From JADFXI01 sp963784135 (lineage in GTDB: Bacteria > Nitrospirota > Thermodesulfovibrionia > Thermodesulfovibrionales > Dissulfurispiraceae), in assembly GCA_963784135.1 (NCBI GenBank), contig CAWAQG010000004.1, positions 434,001-498,000 on the forward strand: 64,000 nt of DNA, written 5' to 3'. The notes beneath the pieces are model-generated. The model ran no database searches. It saw only the letters and a list, made by a program, of their open reading frames with translations, and was not told the DNA's origin. Below are positions 1 through 8,554 of this stretch, piece after piece. A program made the position numbers and the translations under genes. Every line of letters begins with the position of its first letter. Positions within the stretch are counted from its first letter, which is position 1.

Positions 1-860
1 CACGGCCTTTCAGCACGCATCATAACGCTCTTGATATGGACCTCTATCTCAGGATCGCTCCAGAGCTTTACCTCAAGCGCCTGCTCGTGGGAGGCTATGA
101 GAAAATTTTTGAGTTGAACAAGAATTTCAGGAATGAAGGCATATCGACAAGGCATAATCCCGAATTTACGATGCTGGAATTCTATATGGCATATAAGGAT
201 TACAGGTATCTGATGTCCTTTACCGAGGAGTTTTTCTCTTTTGTGGCAAATAAGGCAGTGGGCGCTCTGAAAATCACTTGCGGAGATATGCTGATAGATT
301 TGACGCCGCCCTGGCCGAGGGTCCCGATGCTCGACGCGCTCAAACAGAAAGGCGTGCCTGATGACGTCATTACAGACCCCGGGAAAGCAGTCGATTGGGC
401 GCGGTCAAAGAAGCTTGATATTCCGAATGGCGCTTCTCACGCTAAAGTTATCGATGAGATTTTCAAGGAGTTTGTGGAACCTGAATTGATACAGCCTACC
501 TTTATCACCGACTACCCTGTTGAACTCTCTCCGCTGGCCAAGAGGAAGACTGATAATCCCGGACTCGTGGAAAGGTTTGAGCTTTTCATTGCTGCCAGGG
601 AGATTGCCAACGCCTTCTCTGAGTTGAACGATCCCATTGACCAGAAAGAGAGGTTTTTAAAACAGGTGCAGGCAAAGCGGGAAGGGGACGAAGAGGCCCA
701 CTGGATGGACGAGGACTTTATACGGGCGCTGGAATACGGCATGCCTCCGGCTGCAGGCGAGGGGATAGGGATAGACAGGCTTGTAATGCTTCTTACCGGT
801 TCCCAGTCCATAAGGGATGTTATTCTTTTCCCGCAGTTGAAACCTGAACAACAACAATAA
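1..860 (+). CDS. lysS: Lysyl-tRNA synthetase (class II), C-terminal part
   Basis: Attaches lysine to tRNA-Lys in the cytoplasm. The gene enters from upstream, and the reading frame is open from base 3. The visible part is the class II catalytic core: the HHNALDMDLYLRIAPELYLK region, then the motif 2 stretch FRNEGISTRHNPEFTMLEFY, and near the end motif 3, GEGIGIDRLVML, followed by the usual LysS ending RDVILFPQLKPE. The anticodon-binding domain lies outside the window. Seven bases separate it from the LolC-like gene, so they are probably co-transcribed. Start codon not visible. Confidence 0.97.
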   Translation, partial: RPFSTHHNALDMDLYLRIAPELYLKRLLVGGYEKIFELNKNFRNEGISTRHNPEFTMLEFYMAYKDYRYLMSFTEEFFSFVANKAVGALKITCGDMLIDLTPPWPRVPMLDALKQKGVPDDVITDPGKAVDWARSKKLDIPNGASHAKVIDEIFKEFVEPELIQPTFITDYPVELSPLAKRKTDNPGLVERFELFIAAREIANAFSELNDPIDQKERFLKQVQAKREGDEEAHWMDEDFIRALEYGMPPAAGEGIGIDRLVMLLTGSQSIRDVILFPQLKPEQQQ

Positions 861-867
861 GAACAGG

Positions 868-2097
868 ATGAACCTTCCTTATCCGCTCTTTATCGCCGTA
901 CGGTACCTGAAATCCAAGAGACAAAACCGCGGAGTTTCTTTTAATACCATTATATCCATAAGCGGGGTTGCCGTGGGTGTTATGGCGCTCCTGGTTGTGT
1001 TGTCCGTCATGAGCGGCTTCCGTGAGGACCTCCAGAAAAAAATTCTGGGCGCCAATGCGCATGCCATAGTTGAGAGTTACCGCGGCCCCATAGATAATTA
1101 CGTCCCGCTTATCGCAAAACTCAGGCGCGTGCCGCACGTAGTCTCAGTCGCGCCTTTTGTCATCGGTCAGGTGATGGTAACGAGCGGCAACAGGGCCCAC
1201 GGCGTTTTTTTAAGAGGAATTGATACCGCTTCCGAATACGGTACAACAGATATTTTAAAACATATTGTCTCCGGCAGTGCAGAAGATATTGCGGGAAAAG
1301 AGGGGTCCCCCGGGATCATTATCGGCAGCGAACTATCGTCAATGCTTGGGGTGATGACAGGTGACAAGATCAATATCGTTTCCCCTGTGGGTGAGATGGG
1401 GCCGCTCGGAATGCTGCCTAAAGTAAAACAATTCAGGGTTGCCGCCATTTTTGAGATGGGCATGTTTGAGTATGATTCGAGCCTTGTCCTGACCGATATG
1501 AAGGATGCCCGGAATTTCTTCGGCCTTGGAGATTCCATCTCAGGCATCGAACTGCGTCTGGATGATGTTTACAAGGCCCCGGAAGTCCGCAAATCGGTGG
1601 ATGCAATGCTTGGGTTCCCTTACAATGTCAGGGACTGGATGCAGATGAACCGGAACCTGTTCTCGGCCTTGAACCTCGAGAAGTTTGCGATGTTTATCAT
1701 ATTGATCCTTATAGTGCTGGTCGCGTCGTTTAATATTGTCAGTACGCTCATGATGAGCGTGATGGAAAAGCAGAAGGAGATCGCCATACTGAAGACCATG
1801 GGGGCCACTCATCAGGGCATCATGGCGATATTCATGCTCCAGGGGCTGCTTATCGGTCTTGTCGGCACGCTGCTCGGCGTATCCGGAGGTTACATTCTCG
1901 GCAGGTTGCTTAATGATTACCAGCTGATAAAACTGCCGGCAGACGTGTACTATCTGAGCAAGCTTCCGGTTAAGATGAAGCTTGTAGATTTTCTCGTTGT
2001 ATCCGCATCAGCCGTTACGATCAGTTTCCTTTCCACGCTTTATCCGTCGTACTATGCGGCAAAATTGGACCCTGCGGAACCTTTGAGGTATGAGTGA
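868..2097 (+). CDS. lolC: LolC/LolE-family lipoprotein-releasing ABC transporter permease
   Basis: Inner-membrane permease of the LolCDE system, which releases outer-membrane lipoproteins to the carrier LolA. At 409 aa it has the family length and layout: one N-terminal membrane segment (about residues 23-48), a large periplasmic domain, and three C-terminal membrane segments. The FtsX-type signature around EKQKEIAILKTMGAT sits in the cytoplasmic loop. The start is typical of the family (MNLPYPLFIAVRYLKSKRQ). It follows lysS closely and shares a translational overlap with the next gene. One permease gene is seen, so a homodimeric LolCD-type transporter is likely; LolC cannot be told from LolE here. 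Confidence 0.92.
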   Translation: MNLPYPLFIAVRYLKSKRQNRGVSFNTIISISGVAVGVMALLVVLSVMSGFREDLQKKILGANAHAIVESYRGPIDNYVPLIAKLRRVPHVVSVAPFVIGQVMVTSGNRAHGVFLRGIDTASEYGTTDILKHIVSGSAEDIAGKEGSPGIIIGSELSSMLGVMTGDKINIVSPVGEMGPLGMLPKVKQFRVAAIFEMGMFEYDSSLVLTDMKDARNFFGLGDSISGIELRLDDVYKAPEVRKSVDAMLGFPYNVRDWMQMNRNLFSALNLEKFAMFIILILIVLVASFNIVSTLMMSVMEKQKEIAILKTMGATHQGIMAIFMLQGLLIGLVGTLLGVSGGYILGRLLNDYQLIKLPADVYYLSKLPVKMKLVDFLVVSASAVTISFLSTLYPSYYAAKLDPAEPLRYE

Positions 2098-2549
2098 TGT
2101 GTAATTTTATTAAAAAGATTATTTGTTTTCTGGTTATCGGGGTGATTGTTTTTATTCTGATCTCCCTGCGCAGCGGCGGTGAGAAATTCAGGTGGTTTGG
2201 TGAAAAGACGGGAGGCGCTATAAAGGAAAGCAGTGAGAAACTCGGAGAAAGGGCGGATGAAATCAAGGGTAAAAAGGATGAAGCTGCGAAGTACCTGGAA
2301 AAATTTTCAGGCGTAGACAAAGAAGAGGCACAACGCAAATCATCTGAGCTTTCAAAGAGAATAGAAAAATCTGCAGGCGACGACGAAGAAGAGACACAGC
2401 ACACATCACCTGAGACTTCAAAGGAAGACATGAAAGAGCCGGACGCCGGCAGCGGCAAGGAGGCCGGAAGCAAGACGTCTGGAAATTCTCAGCATACGCT
2501 GTGGGACAGCATCCTGGAAAAGATCAGGGCACTGATTAAAAAGGGGTAG
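2094..2549 (+). CDS. Membrane-anchored, highly charged hypothetical protein
   Basis: Not a recognised family. One N-terminal hydrophobic segment (about residues 6-25) is followed by a Lys/Glu/Ser-rich hydrophilic tail that is predicted helical or disordered, and a short amphipathic C-terminus (WDSILEKIRALIKKG). The start is either GTG at 2094 or ATG at 2097; both overlap the lolC stop codon, which indicates translational coupling. It sits between the permease and ATPase genes of a Lol transporter. A role tied to the transporter or the envelope is only an inference from position. Confidence 0.7.
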   Translation: MMCNFIKKIICFLVIGVIVFILISLRSGGEKFRWFGEKTGGAIKESSEKLGERADEIKGKKDEAAKYLEKFSGVDKEEAQRKSSELSKRIEKSAGDDEEETQHTSPETSKEDMKEPDAGSGKEAGSKTSGNSQHTLWDSILEKIRALIKKG

Positions 2550-2556
2550 CCGGACG

Positions 2557-3264
2557 ATGCATGAACTGATAGCTGTCACGGGGCTCAAAAAGTCGTTTTA
2601 TACTCCGGCGGGAGAACTAAAGGTATTAAGAGGAATAGACGCGGTTTTCCATGAAGGAGAAATTGTCAGTATCGTGGGTGTTTCCGGAGTGGGCAAAAGC
2701 ACGTTTCTGCATATCATGGGAACTCTTGACCGGCCCACGGAAGGTAGTGTTGTTTATAATATTAAGGGAGATGTTCTTGACCCTTTTGCGCTCGGCAACG
2801 GTCAGCTTGCCTCATTCCGGAACAGGGCAATAGGGTTTGTGTTCCAGTTCCACTATCTTCTGCCGGAGTTCAGCGCCCTGGAGAATGTTATGATGCCGGG
2901 TTTGCTTATGCAGCGCGGGAGTAAACCGGCGTTTGGGACCGGGCAGGTCCAGGAACGGGCTGAACGTCTGCTGGATGACCTCGGTGTGTATGCGCGGCGG
3001 AGCCATAAACCGGGGGAACTGTCAGGCGGCGAGCAGCAGCGGGTGGCGGTTGCAAGGGCGCTCCTCCTGGAGCCCAGGGTGGTGCTTGCTGATGAGCCGA
3101 CCGGCAACCTCGACACCGCTACAGGGGAAGAGCTTTTCAGGATTTTAATGGATGTGAACGCGAAGAGCGGCGTCACCTTCATCATCGTGACGCATAATGA
3201 GTCCTTGTCGAGAAGGTGCCATAGAACACTCGAGATGGTTGACGGCGGGATGGTCCATCATTAA
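2557..3264 (+). CDS. lolD: LolD-family lipoprotein-releasing ABC transporter ATPase
   Basis: ATP-hydrolysing subunit that powers the LolC-like permease encoded two genes upstream. Its 235 aa contain a complete ABC domain: Walker A GVSGVGKS, Q-loop in VFQFHYLLPEFSALENVMMP, signature LSGGEQQRVAVARAL, Walker B VVLADEPTGNLD and the switch histidine in IVTHN. The LLPEFSALENV segment is typical of LolD as opposed to other MacB-type ATPases. The last gene of the lysS-lolC-orf-lolD unit; 7 bases separate it from the preceding ORF. Confidence 0.94.
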   Translation: MHELIAVTGLKKSFYTPAGELKVLRGIDAVFHEGEIVSIVGVSGVGKSTFLHIMGTLDRPTEGSVVYNIKGDVLDPFALGNGQLASFRNRAIGFVFQFHYLLPEFSALENVMMPGLLMQRGSKPAFGTGQVQERAERLLDDLGVYARRSHKPGELSGGEQQRVAVARALLLEPRVVLADEPTGNLDTATGEELFRILMDVNAKSGVTFIIVTHNESLSRRCHRTLEMVDGGMVHH

Positions 3265-3651
3265 TTTCTATTATCGACATGTCAACTTCTGTTGCTTGTG
3301 TCGCCAAATGCGCTACCTCGCCAATACCCCAACAACTCATTGATAATCTTTATCTTTATGAAGCTGCGGTCAATTCATGTCAACTTTTATTGCTAATGAC
3401 TATTTTGCTGTTTAATTGTCAGGCGTCATTTCATATTGTTTTCAAAGCATATTTATTTAACTCGAAACAGGCAAGTTTATTGCTCGGAAATAGGATTATG
3501 GTTTCTGTTGTCAGCTGAGGCAATTGATGCGACTGGCCTGTTCATTACAAAAGCATAAGTGTGGCCCTTCCTGGACCCGTTATTTTTCTGCTATTGATAT
3601 ACGGACCTCAGATCCACTCAAGCCATCAAGAGAGGGCGTACTCAAAGTATT
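3265..3651. other. Non-coding stretch between lolD and a kinase gene
   Basis: About 390 bases without a supportable gene. A 79-codon reading frame (3279-3518) lacks a ribosome binding site and has no recognisable domain. No clear terminator with a T-run and no convincing promoter were seen, although the promoter for the kinase must lie here or further upstream. Confidence 0.5.
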
Positions 3652-5211
3652 ATGGACCCCCTGAACAAGACAGAAGGAAACCCGTGCGAAAATAATTCTA
3701 CAGAGACAAGCTACTTTTGCGACTATGTGAAGGATTATATTACCGATGCAATTTACGCCCTGGATTTAGAGGGGAAATTAATACATGGCAATCGCAACGT
3801 ATTTGATATTACAGGGTATAGTGCCGATGAGTTGATCGGCAAGCACTTCTCTTTTCTTTTCGATGCGGCTACAATGCCTCAAATTCAGGAGCTGTTCATA
3901 AAAGTGGCTGTCCACGGTGAATCTGTCTTGCATTATGAGACTGAGATAATCCGGAAAGATGGAGATAAGCGCGTTGTTTCAATAACCGCCGTCCCATTCA
4001 TGAGAGACGGAAAGATTACAGAGGTGGTAGGAGCGGGCAAGGATATAACCGAGCGCAAAAAGATCGAGGAATCACAGCGTAAAAGTGAAGAGGCGTCGCG
4101 CAGGCATCTCGCTGAAATTCAAACTATATACTCCACGGCCCCGATCGGCCTGTGTTTTGTAGACACCAATTTGCGGTATATAAATATTAACGAAAAACTC
4201 GCGGAGATTGCCGGCATTACAGTTGAAAATCATATAGGCAGGACCATACGTGAAGTATTGCCCCAGATAGCAGACTGTGTTGAAGATCATTGCCGGACTG
4301 TAATAGAAACGGGCAAGCCGATAGAGGGATTGGAAGTTCATGGAGAAACTCCTGCCCAGCCGGGCATTCAGCGTTATTGGCTTGCCAACTATTATCCGGT
4401 CAAAGATGGGTCCGGCAATGTCTTCGGCGTCAATGTCGCTGTCCAGGAAATTACAGAGCGCAAGAACTCGGAAGAGCAAATTATTAAACTGAATAAGGAC
4501 CTGCAGCGCTACTCAGAGGAACTCGAAGTCGCTTACGAGGATATGGAGAGTTTTAGCTACTCGGTATGCCATGACCTCCGCGGGCCATTACGGATAATAA
4601 GCGGCGTGTCGGAAATTTTGATGAAGAATTACCATCACACGCTCGACGACAAAGGCAAAGATTTCTTAAAGCTGATCCTTGAAAATATAAAGAGGATGGA
4701 CCAGCTTATCCTCGCCCTGCTCGCTTTATGCAAATCCGGCAGGCAGGACATGAAGATAGTTGAGATAGATATGGAGAAAACGGCAACGCTTATTGCCGGT
4801 GACCTTAAAGCAATGGCCCCTGAACGTAACATTGCTGTGGCTGTCGGGAAGCTTCCGCCTGCGCATGGCGACCTCGCATTGATACGCCAGGTGCTTACAA
4901 ACCTCCTGTCCAATGCAATTAAATTCACAAAGGGCAGGGATGTCGCGTATATCGAGGTCGGGGGCCTGTGCGAGGAGAGTGAAAATGTTTATTACGTGAA
5001 AGACAACGGCGCCGGATTTAATCCGGGGTTGGAAGATAAACTTTTTAAAGTTTTTCAGCGCTTGCATAGCGAACAAGAATTCAAAGGCGCCGGCATTGGA
5101 CTGTCAATTGTCTATCGTATTATCAGCCGCCACAACGGAAGGGTATGGGCTGAAGGAAGACCGGATGAAGGGGCCACGTTTTATTTTTCTTTGCCGGGGG
5201 AAAAAGAATAA
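3652..5211 (+). CDS. Soluble PAS-PAS sensor histidine kinase
   Basis: Two-component sensor kinase of 519 aa without membrane segments, so it probably senses an intracellular signal. Order: PAS domain (about residues 25-140, ending in the PAC-like GAGKDITERKK), second PAS (about 155-275, ending VAVQEITERKN), coiled coil, HisKA with the phospho-accepting His in SVCHDLRGPLR (near residue 307), and an HATPase domain with N-box NLLSNAIKF, G1 VKDNGAGFN and G2 GAGIGLSIV. The DHp domain resembles phytochrome-type kinases. No response regulator lies next to it, so its partner is elsewhere. The ligand of the PAS domains cannot be told from the sequence. Confidence 0.93.
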   Translation: MDPLNKTEGNPCENNSTETSYFCDYVKDYITDAIYALDLEGKLIHGNRNVFDITGYSADELIGKHFSFLFDAATMPQIQELFIKVAVHGESVLHYETEIIRKDGDKRVVSITAVPFMRDGKITEVVGAGKDITERKKIEESQRKSEEASRRHLAEIQTIYSTAPIGLCFVDTNLRYININEKLAEIAGITVENHIGRTIREVLPQIADCVEDHCRTVIETGKPIEGLEVHGETPAQPGIQRYWLANYYPVKDGSGNVFGVNVAVQEITERKNSEEQIIKLNKDLQRYSEELEVAYEDMESFSYSVCHDLRGPLRIISGVSEILMKNYHHTLDDKGKDFLKLILENIKRMDQLILALLALCKSGRQDMKIVEIDMEKTATLIAGDLKAMAPERNIAVAVGKLPPAHGDLALIRQVLTNLLSNAIKFTKGRDVAYIEVGGLCEESENVYYVKDNGAGFNPGLEDKLFKVFQRLHSEQEFKGAGIGLSIVYRIISRHNGRVWAEGRPDEGATFYFSLPGEKE

Positions 5212-5223
5212 CATTATTTCAGG

Positions 5224-5251
5224 AACAGCAGACTTGCAGCCTGTTTTTTTT
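5224..5251 (+). terminator. Weak intrinsic terminator after the PAS kinase
   Basis: A short AACAG/CTGTT stem with a 12-base loop runs directly into eight T residues, 13 bases after the kinase stop. The stem is short, so efficiency is doubtful. Confidence 0.4.
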
Positions 5252-5254
5252 ATA

Positions 5255-5284
5255 TTGAATAGATGGCTGTGAATCGGTTAAGAT
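5255..5284 (+). promoter_or_regulatory. Candidate sigma-70 promoter of thrS
   Basis: TTGAAT (5255-5260), an 18-base spacer and TAAGAT (5279-5284). It would start transcription near 5291, giving a very short leader before the thrS ribosome binding site at 5304. Confidence 0.45.
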
Positions 5285-5315
5285 ATTCAGCCTGTTATTG
5301 ATCGGAGGAGTTGCC

Positions 5316-7208
5316 ATTAAAATTATATTGTCTGACGGTGCTCGCAAAGAGGTAGAGAAGTCCGAGCTGCAGAAACATATCGAATCATCTCGCGCTATTG
5401 CAATCAGTGTCAATGGAGATTTCGCGGACATAGCGTTACTGGACACTCTTGCTCCTGAGTCCGTAATAGAACTGGTTACCGCGCAATCAAAAGAGGGAAA
5501 AGAAATTTACCGCCACAGCACCTCTCATATCATGGCCCACGCCGTGAAAGAATTGTTTCCCGATGTTAAATTTGCCATAGGCCCCGCCACAGAAGAAGGC
5601 TTTTATTATGACTTTGACAGGGCTGAACGCTTTGTCCCCGAGGACCTTGAAAAAATTGAAAAGAGGATGAAGGAGCTTATCAAGCAGAACAAGCCTTTTG
5701 TGAGGAAAGAGGTCGCGAGAGATGAGGCAATAGCGCTTTTCAGGGAAATGGGTGAACCTTACAAGGTTGAACTGCTTGAGGATATATCCGATACTACAGT
5801 GTCGCTGTATGAAGAAGGCGGGTTTGTCGACCTGTGCAGAGGGCCTCATCTGCCCCGCACCGGAAGGGTGAAAGCCTTCAAACTTTTGAGTATCGCGGGG
5901 GCCTACTGGCGCGGCAGCGAAAAGAACAAAATGCTCCAGAGGATATACGGAACTGCTTTTGATACAAAAGAGGAACTCAAGTCATACCTCGATTATCTTG
6001 AAGAGGTCAAAAAACGCGACCATCGCAAGCTCGGCAAGGAACTTGATCTTTTCAGCATAAGCGAGGAAATCGGACCCGGCCTCATTCTCTGGCACCCGAA
6101 TGGAGCAATAATCAGAAAGACCATAGAGGACTTCTGGAGGGACGAGCATCTCAAGGCGGATTATAAAATCCTTTTTTCCCCGCATATTGCGAGGTTGCAT
6201 TTATGGCAGAAGAGCGGGCACTGGGACTTTTACAGGGAAAACATGTACTCCCCCATGGAAATCGACGAGATCGCCTATGAGTTAAAGCCGATGAATTGCC
6301 CTTTCCACATCGACATATATAAAAGTCAGCTCAGGAGCTACCGGCACTTGCCGCTGAGGTACGCGGAACTCGGTACCGTATACAGGTACGAAAGGTCCGG
6401 AACGCTGCACGGACTTATGCGGGTGAGGGGCTTTACCCAGGATGATGCGCATATATTCTGCAGGGAGGACCAGATCGAAGATGAAATCGTAAATATACTC
6501 GATTTCACGCTTTTCATTCTCAGCACCTTCGGATTTGACTCGTACGATATATATCTTTCTACCAGACCTGAGAAATATGTGGGGGCCCTTGAGAACTGGG
6601 AGCATGCTACAAATGCCTTGAAACAGGCGCTTGAGAAGAAAGGGTTGCCTTATGTTGTAGACCCCGGAGAAGGCGTTTTCTACGGGCCCAAGATAGATAT
6701 AAAGATAAAGGACTCCCTGAACAGGGCATGGCAGTGCAGCACCATACAGGTCGATTTTAATCTCCCCGAGAGGTTCGATACAGTATACAGGGGGAGTGAC
6801 GGCAAAGAACACAGGCCTATTATGGTCCATCGCGCATTAATGGGATCACTGGAACGCTTTTTCGGTGTTCTTATCGAGCATTATGCAGGTGTCTTCCCGC
6901 TCTGGCTTGCTCCGGTACAGGTGTCGGTTTTGACAATTGCGGAAAGACATGACGTCTATGCCCGGCAGGTATATGAGGCGCTCAAACGCGCCGGCATAAG
7001 GTCCGAAACAAATACCGACAACGAGAAGATAGGGTACAAGATCCGTGAAGCCACGATGAGAAAAGTTCCGTATTTGATTATAATAGGCGACAACGAACTC
7101 GAGGACCGGAAAGTTACCGTAAGAAAACGGGATGGTGAAAATATCGGGCCATTTACAATGGACGAATTTATTGCCATAATATCAACAGAAGTGAATTCCC
7201 GTAAATGA
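5316..7208 (+). CDS. thrS: Threonyl-tRNA synthetase, probably AUU start
   Basis: Charges tRNA-Thr. Full-length class II enzyme of about 630 aa: TGS domain (KIILSDGARKEVEKSEL), editing/SAD domain with HxxxH (HSTSHIMAHA) and the Cys/His motif in DLCRGPHLP, the catalytic core with motif 2 (ELGTVYRYERSG), the zinc ligands (MNCPFH and downstream His residues), motif 3 (RALMGSLERFFGVLIEHYAG) and an anticodon-binding domain. The start is chosen at ATT 5316: a strong GGAGGAG (5304-5310) lies 5 bases upstream and the protein then begins (M)KIILSDG as ThrRS normally does. The only conventional upstream alternative, TTG 5298, would put the Shine-Dalgarno sequence inside the gene and has none of its own. 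First gene of a thrS-infC-rpmI-rplT-pheST block. Confidence 0.93.
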   Translation: MKIILSDGARKEVEKSELQKHIESSRAIAISVNGDFADIALLDTLAPESVIELVTAQSKEGKEIYRHSTSHIMAHAVKELFPDVKFAIGPATEEGFYYDFDRAERFVPEDLEKIEKRMKELIKQNKPFVRKEVARDEAIALFREMGEPYKVELLEDISDTTVSLYEEGGFVDLCRGPHLPRTGRVKAFKLLSIAGAYWRGSEKNKMLQRIYGTAFDTKEELKSYLDYLEEVKKRDHRKLGKELDLFSISEEIGPGLILWHPNGAIIRKTIEDFWRDEHLKADYKILFSPHIARLHLWQKSGHWDFYRENMYSPMEIDEIAYELKPMNCPFHIDIYKSQLRSYRHLPLRYAELGTVYRYERSGTLHGLMRVRGFTQDDAHIFCREDQIEDEIVNILDFTLFILSTFGFDSYDIYLSTRPEKYVGALENWEHATNALKQALEKKGLPYVVDPGEGVFYGPKIDIKIKDSLNRAWQCSTIQVDFNLPERFDTVYRGSDGKEHRPIMVHRALMGSLERFFGVLIEHYAGVFPLWLAPVQVSVLTIAERHDVYARQVYEALKRAGIRSETNTDNEKIGYKIREATMRKVPYLIIIGDNELEDRKVTVRKRDGENIGPFTMDEFIAIISTEVNSRK

Positions 7209-7215
7209 ATATATT

Positions 7216-7270
7216 GGGTATATGAGTAAATGAGGATAGTTGACTGTTGCAACCATACACTGATATACCC
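7216..7270 (+). promoter_or_regulatory. Inverted repeat in the infC leader
   Basis: GGGTATAT (7216-7223) can pair with ATATACCC (7263-7270), closing a loop of about 40 bases just before the infC ribosome binding site. An AGTAAA/TTTACT pair offers an alternative pairing in the same leader. A regulatory role is inferred. Confidence 0.3.
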
Positions 7271-7303
7271 GTTTACTGAAAATAAAAACATGGAGGTGAG
7301 AAC

Positions 7304-7804
7304 ATAAGCAAAGATATTAGAGTTAACGAAGGCATCAGGACAAGAGAAGTGAGGCTGATTGGTGAGTCTGGTGAACAGCTGGGTGTTGTAACGATACAGG
7401 AAGCACTGAGGATATCGAGGGAAAGCGGTTATGATCTTGTTGAGGTCGCCCCTAATGTAAGCCCTCCGGTCTGCAGGGTGATGGACTTCGGCAAATATAA
7501 GTATCAGATCAGCAAAAAGCACACTTCGCGAAAGACCGCCGACCTTAAAGAAGTGAAGATCAGGCCGCAGATAACCGACCACGATCTTCAGCTCAAGGTC
7601 AAAAATATAAATCGGTTTCTTGAAGAAGGTGACAAGGCCAAGGTCACCATGTTTTTCAGGGGACGCGAAATCGTCCGGCCTGAGATTGGGATGAAAGTAT
7701 TTGAAAGAATTACTGAACTGCTGACCGGTAAATTTAATATTGAACAGCAGCCCAGGCTGGAAGGTAATCATATCACCATGGTGATCACCCCCAGCAGCAA
7801 ATAA
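7304..7804 (+). CDS. infC: Translation initiation factor IF-3, AUA start
   Basis: Binds the 30S subunit, promotes subunit dissociation and discriminates start codons. About 166 aa: N-domain (SKDIRVNEGIRTREVRLIG), linker, C-domain (EVKIRPQITDHDLQLKVKN and the KVTMFFRGREIV strand). The gene starts at ATA 7304: GGAGGTGAG (7292-7300) is correctly spaced, the protein then begins (M)SKDIRVNEG as IF-3 does, and no ATG, GTG or TTG is in frame between the upstream stop and this point. A non-standard infC start is known to support IF-3 autoregulation (AUU in Escherichia coli). rpmI follows 19 bases downstream. Confidence 0.95.
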   Translation: MSKDIRVNEGIRTREVRLIGESGEQLGVVTIQEALRISRESGYDLVEVAPNVSPPVCRVMDFGKYKYQISKKHTSRKTADLKEVKIRPQITDHDLQLKVKNINRFLEEGDKAKVTMFFRGREIVRPEIGMKVFERITELLTGKFNIEQQPRLEGNHITMVITPSSK

Positions 7805-7823
7805 GAGAGAGAGGAGAAATACG

Positions 7824-8024
7824 ATGCCAAAGATCAAAACCCACAGAGGCGCCGCAAAGCGTTATAAAGTGACCGGCAGCGGGAAGATAAAAAGAAGCAA
7901 AGCATATAAGAGCCATCTGTTGACCGGCAAGTCTTCCAAAAGGGGCAGGGGTCTCAGAAAAAGTGCTTTAGTCCCTGATGTGCAATATGACAGTGTCAAA
8001 AAGCTTCTGCCCTATATGTTTTAA
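7824..8024 (+). CDS. rpmI: Ribosomal protein bL35
   Basis: Large-subunit protein of 66 aa with the family opening MPKIKTHRGAAKRYKVTGSGKIKR, basic throughout, ending VKKLLPYMF. A GAGAGGAG ribosome binding site precedes the ATG. Lies between infC and rplT in the standard gene order. Confidence 0.98.
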   Translation: MPKIKTHRGAAKRYKVTGSGKIKRSKAYKSHLLTGKSSKRGRGLRKSALVPDVQYDSVKKLLPYMF

Positions 8025-8034
8025 AATACGCTAT

Positions 8035-8053
8035 CACGTTATAACGTGTTTTT
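8035..8053 (+). terminator. Palindrome plus T-run between rpmI and rplT
   Basis: CACGTTATAACGTG is a perfect 14-base palindrome followed by five T residues, 10 bases after rpmI. It may be a terminator or attenuator separating infC-rpmI from rplT; a promoter follows immediately. Confidence 0.5.
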
Positions 8054-8055
8054 AC

Positions 8056-8085
8056 TTGACGCTTTAGCGCCTGATTAATTAAAAT
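8056..8085 (+). promoter_or_regulatory. Candidate sigma-70 promoter of rplT
   Basis: TTGACG (8056-8061), an 18-base spacer and TAAAAT (8080-8085), placed just after the rpmI terminator-like palindrome, so rplT may have its own transcript. Confidence 0.5.
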
Positions 8086-8138
8086 GTAAGCTATTAGTTT
8101 GAGAAAGAAGTTTTTTCGGACAGAGAAGGAGGATTAAG

Positions 8139-8492
8139 ATGCCGAGGGCGAAGGGTGGTTTTAAGTCCAAACGATATCATAAGAAGGTTCTTGAGGGTTC
8201 AAAGGGTCATTATGGCGCGAGGAGCCGTCTTTACCGCATAGCAACGCAGGTTGTAGACAAGGCCCTTATTGCTGCATATAAGGACAGAAGGCTTAAGAAA
8301 CGGGAATTCAGGGCACTCTGGATAGCGCGAATCAATGCCGCGGTCAGGTCGCTGAACACCTCGTACAGTCAATTTATGAACGGATTAAAAAAGGCCAATG
8401 TCAATTTAAACAGAAAGGCCCTTGCCGATCTGGCGTGTAATGACTTTGAGACCTTCAGCAAACTTGTCGAGCAAGTAGCAAAAAATAAATGA
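8139..8492 (+). CDS. rplT: Ribosomal protein bL20
   Basis: Large-subunit assembly protein of 117 aa; family opening MPRAKGGFKSKRYHKKVLEG and the conserved RDRRLKKREFRALWIARINAA-type helix (seen here as KDRRLKKREFRALWIARINA). An AGGAGG site precedes the start. In many bacteria L20 represses its own operon; no L20-binding mimic was identified here. Confidence 0.98.
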   Translation: MPRAKGGFKSKRYHKKVLEGSKGHYGARSRLYRIATQVVDKALIAAYKDRRLKKREFRALWIARINAAVRSLNTSYSQFMNGLKKANVNLNRKALADLACNDFETFSKLVEQVAKNK

Positions 8493-8522
8493 ATCGCTAA
8501 AGATGTCCCTTACATTAAAATT

Positions 8523-8549
8523 CCCTGCGGTCTTGCCGCAGGGAGTTTT
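8523..8549 (+). terminator. Hairpin at the rplT-pheS junction, overlapping the pheS ribosome binding site
   Basis: CCCTGCGG (8523-8530), loop TCTTG, CCGCAGGG (8536-8543), then AGTTTTC. It could stop rplT transcripts, but the 3' arm also supplies the GGGAG that serves as Shine-Dalgarno sequence for pheS at 8555, so the hairpin could instead control pheS translation. A hairpin with the same TCTTG loop occurs upstream of the HtrA gene (61571-61589). Confidence 0.55.
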
Positions 8550-8554
8550 CAATA

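Noticed and set aside
3279..3518. 79-codon ORF after lolD
   Set aside because: No ribosome binding site, no domain, unusual composition; probably chance.
6956..7837. 293-codon ORF opposite thrS-infC
   Set aside because: Antisense shadow of two certain genes; no recognisable domain.
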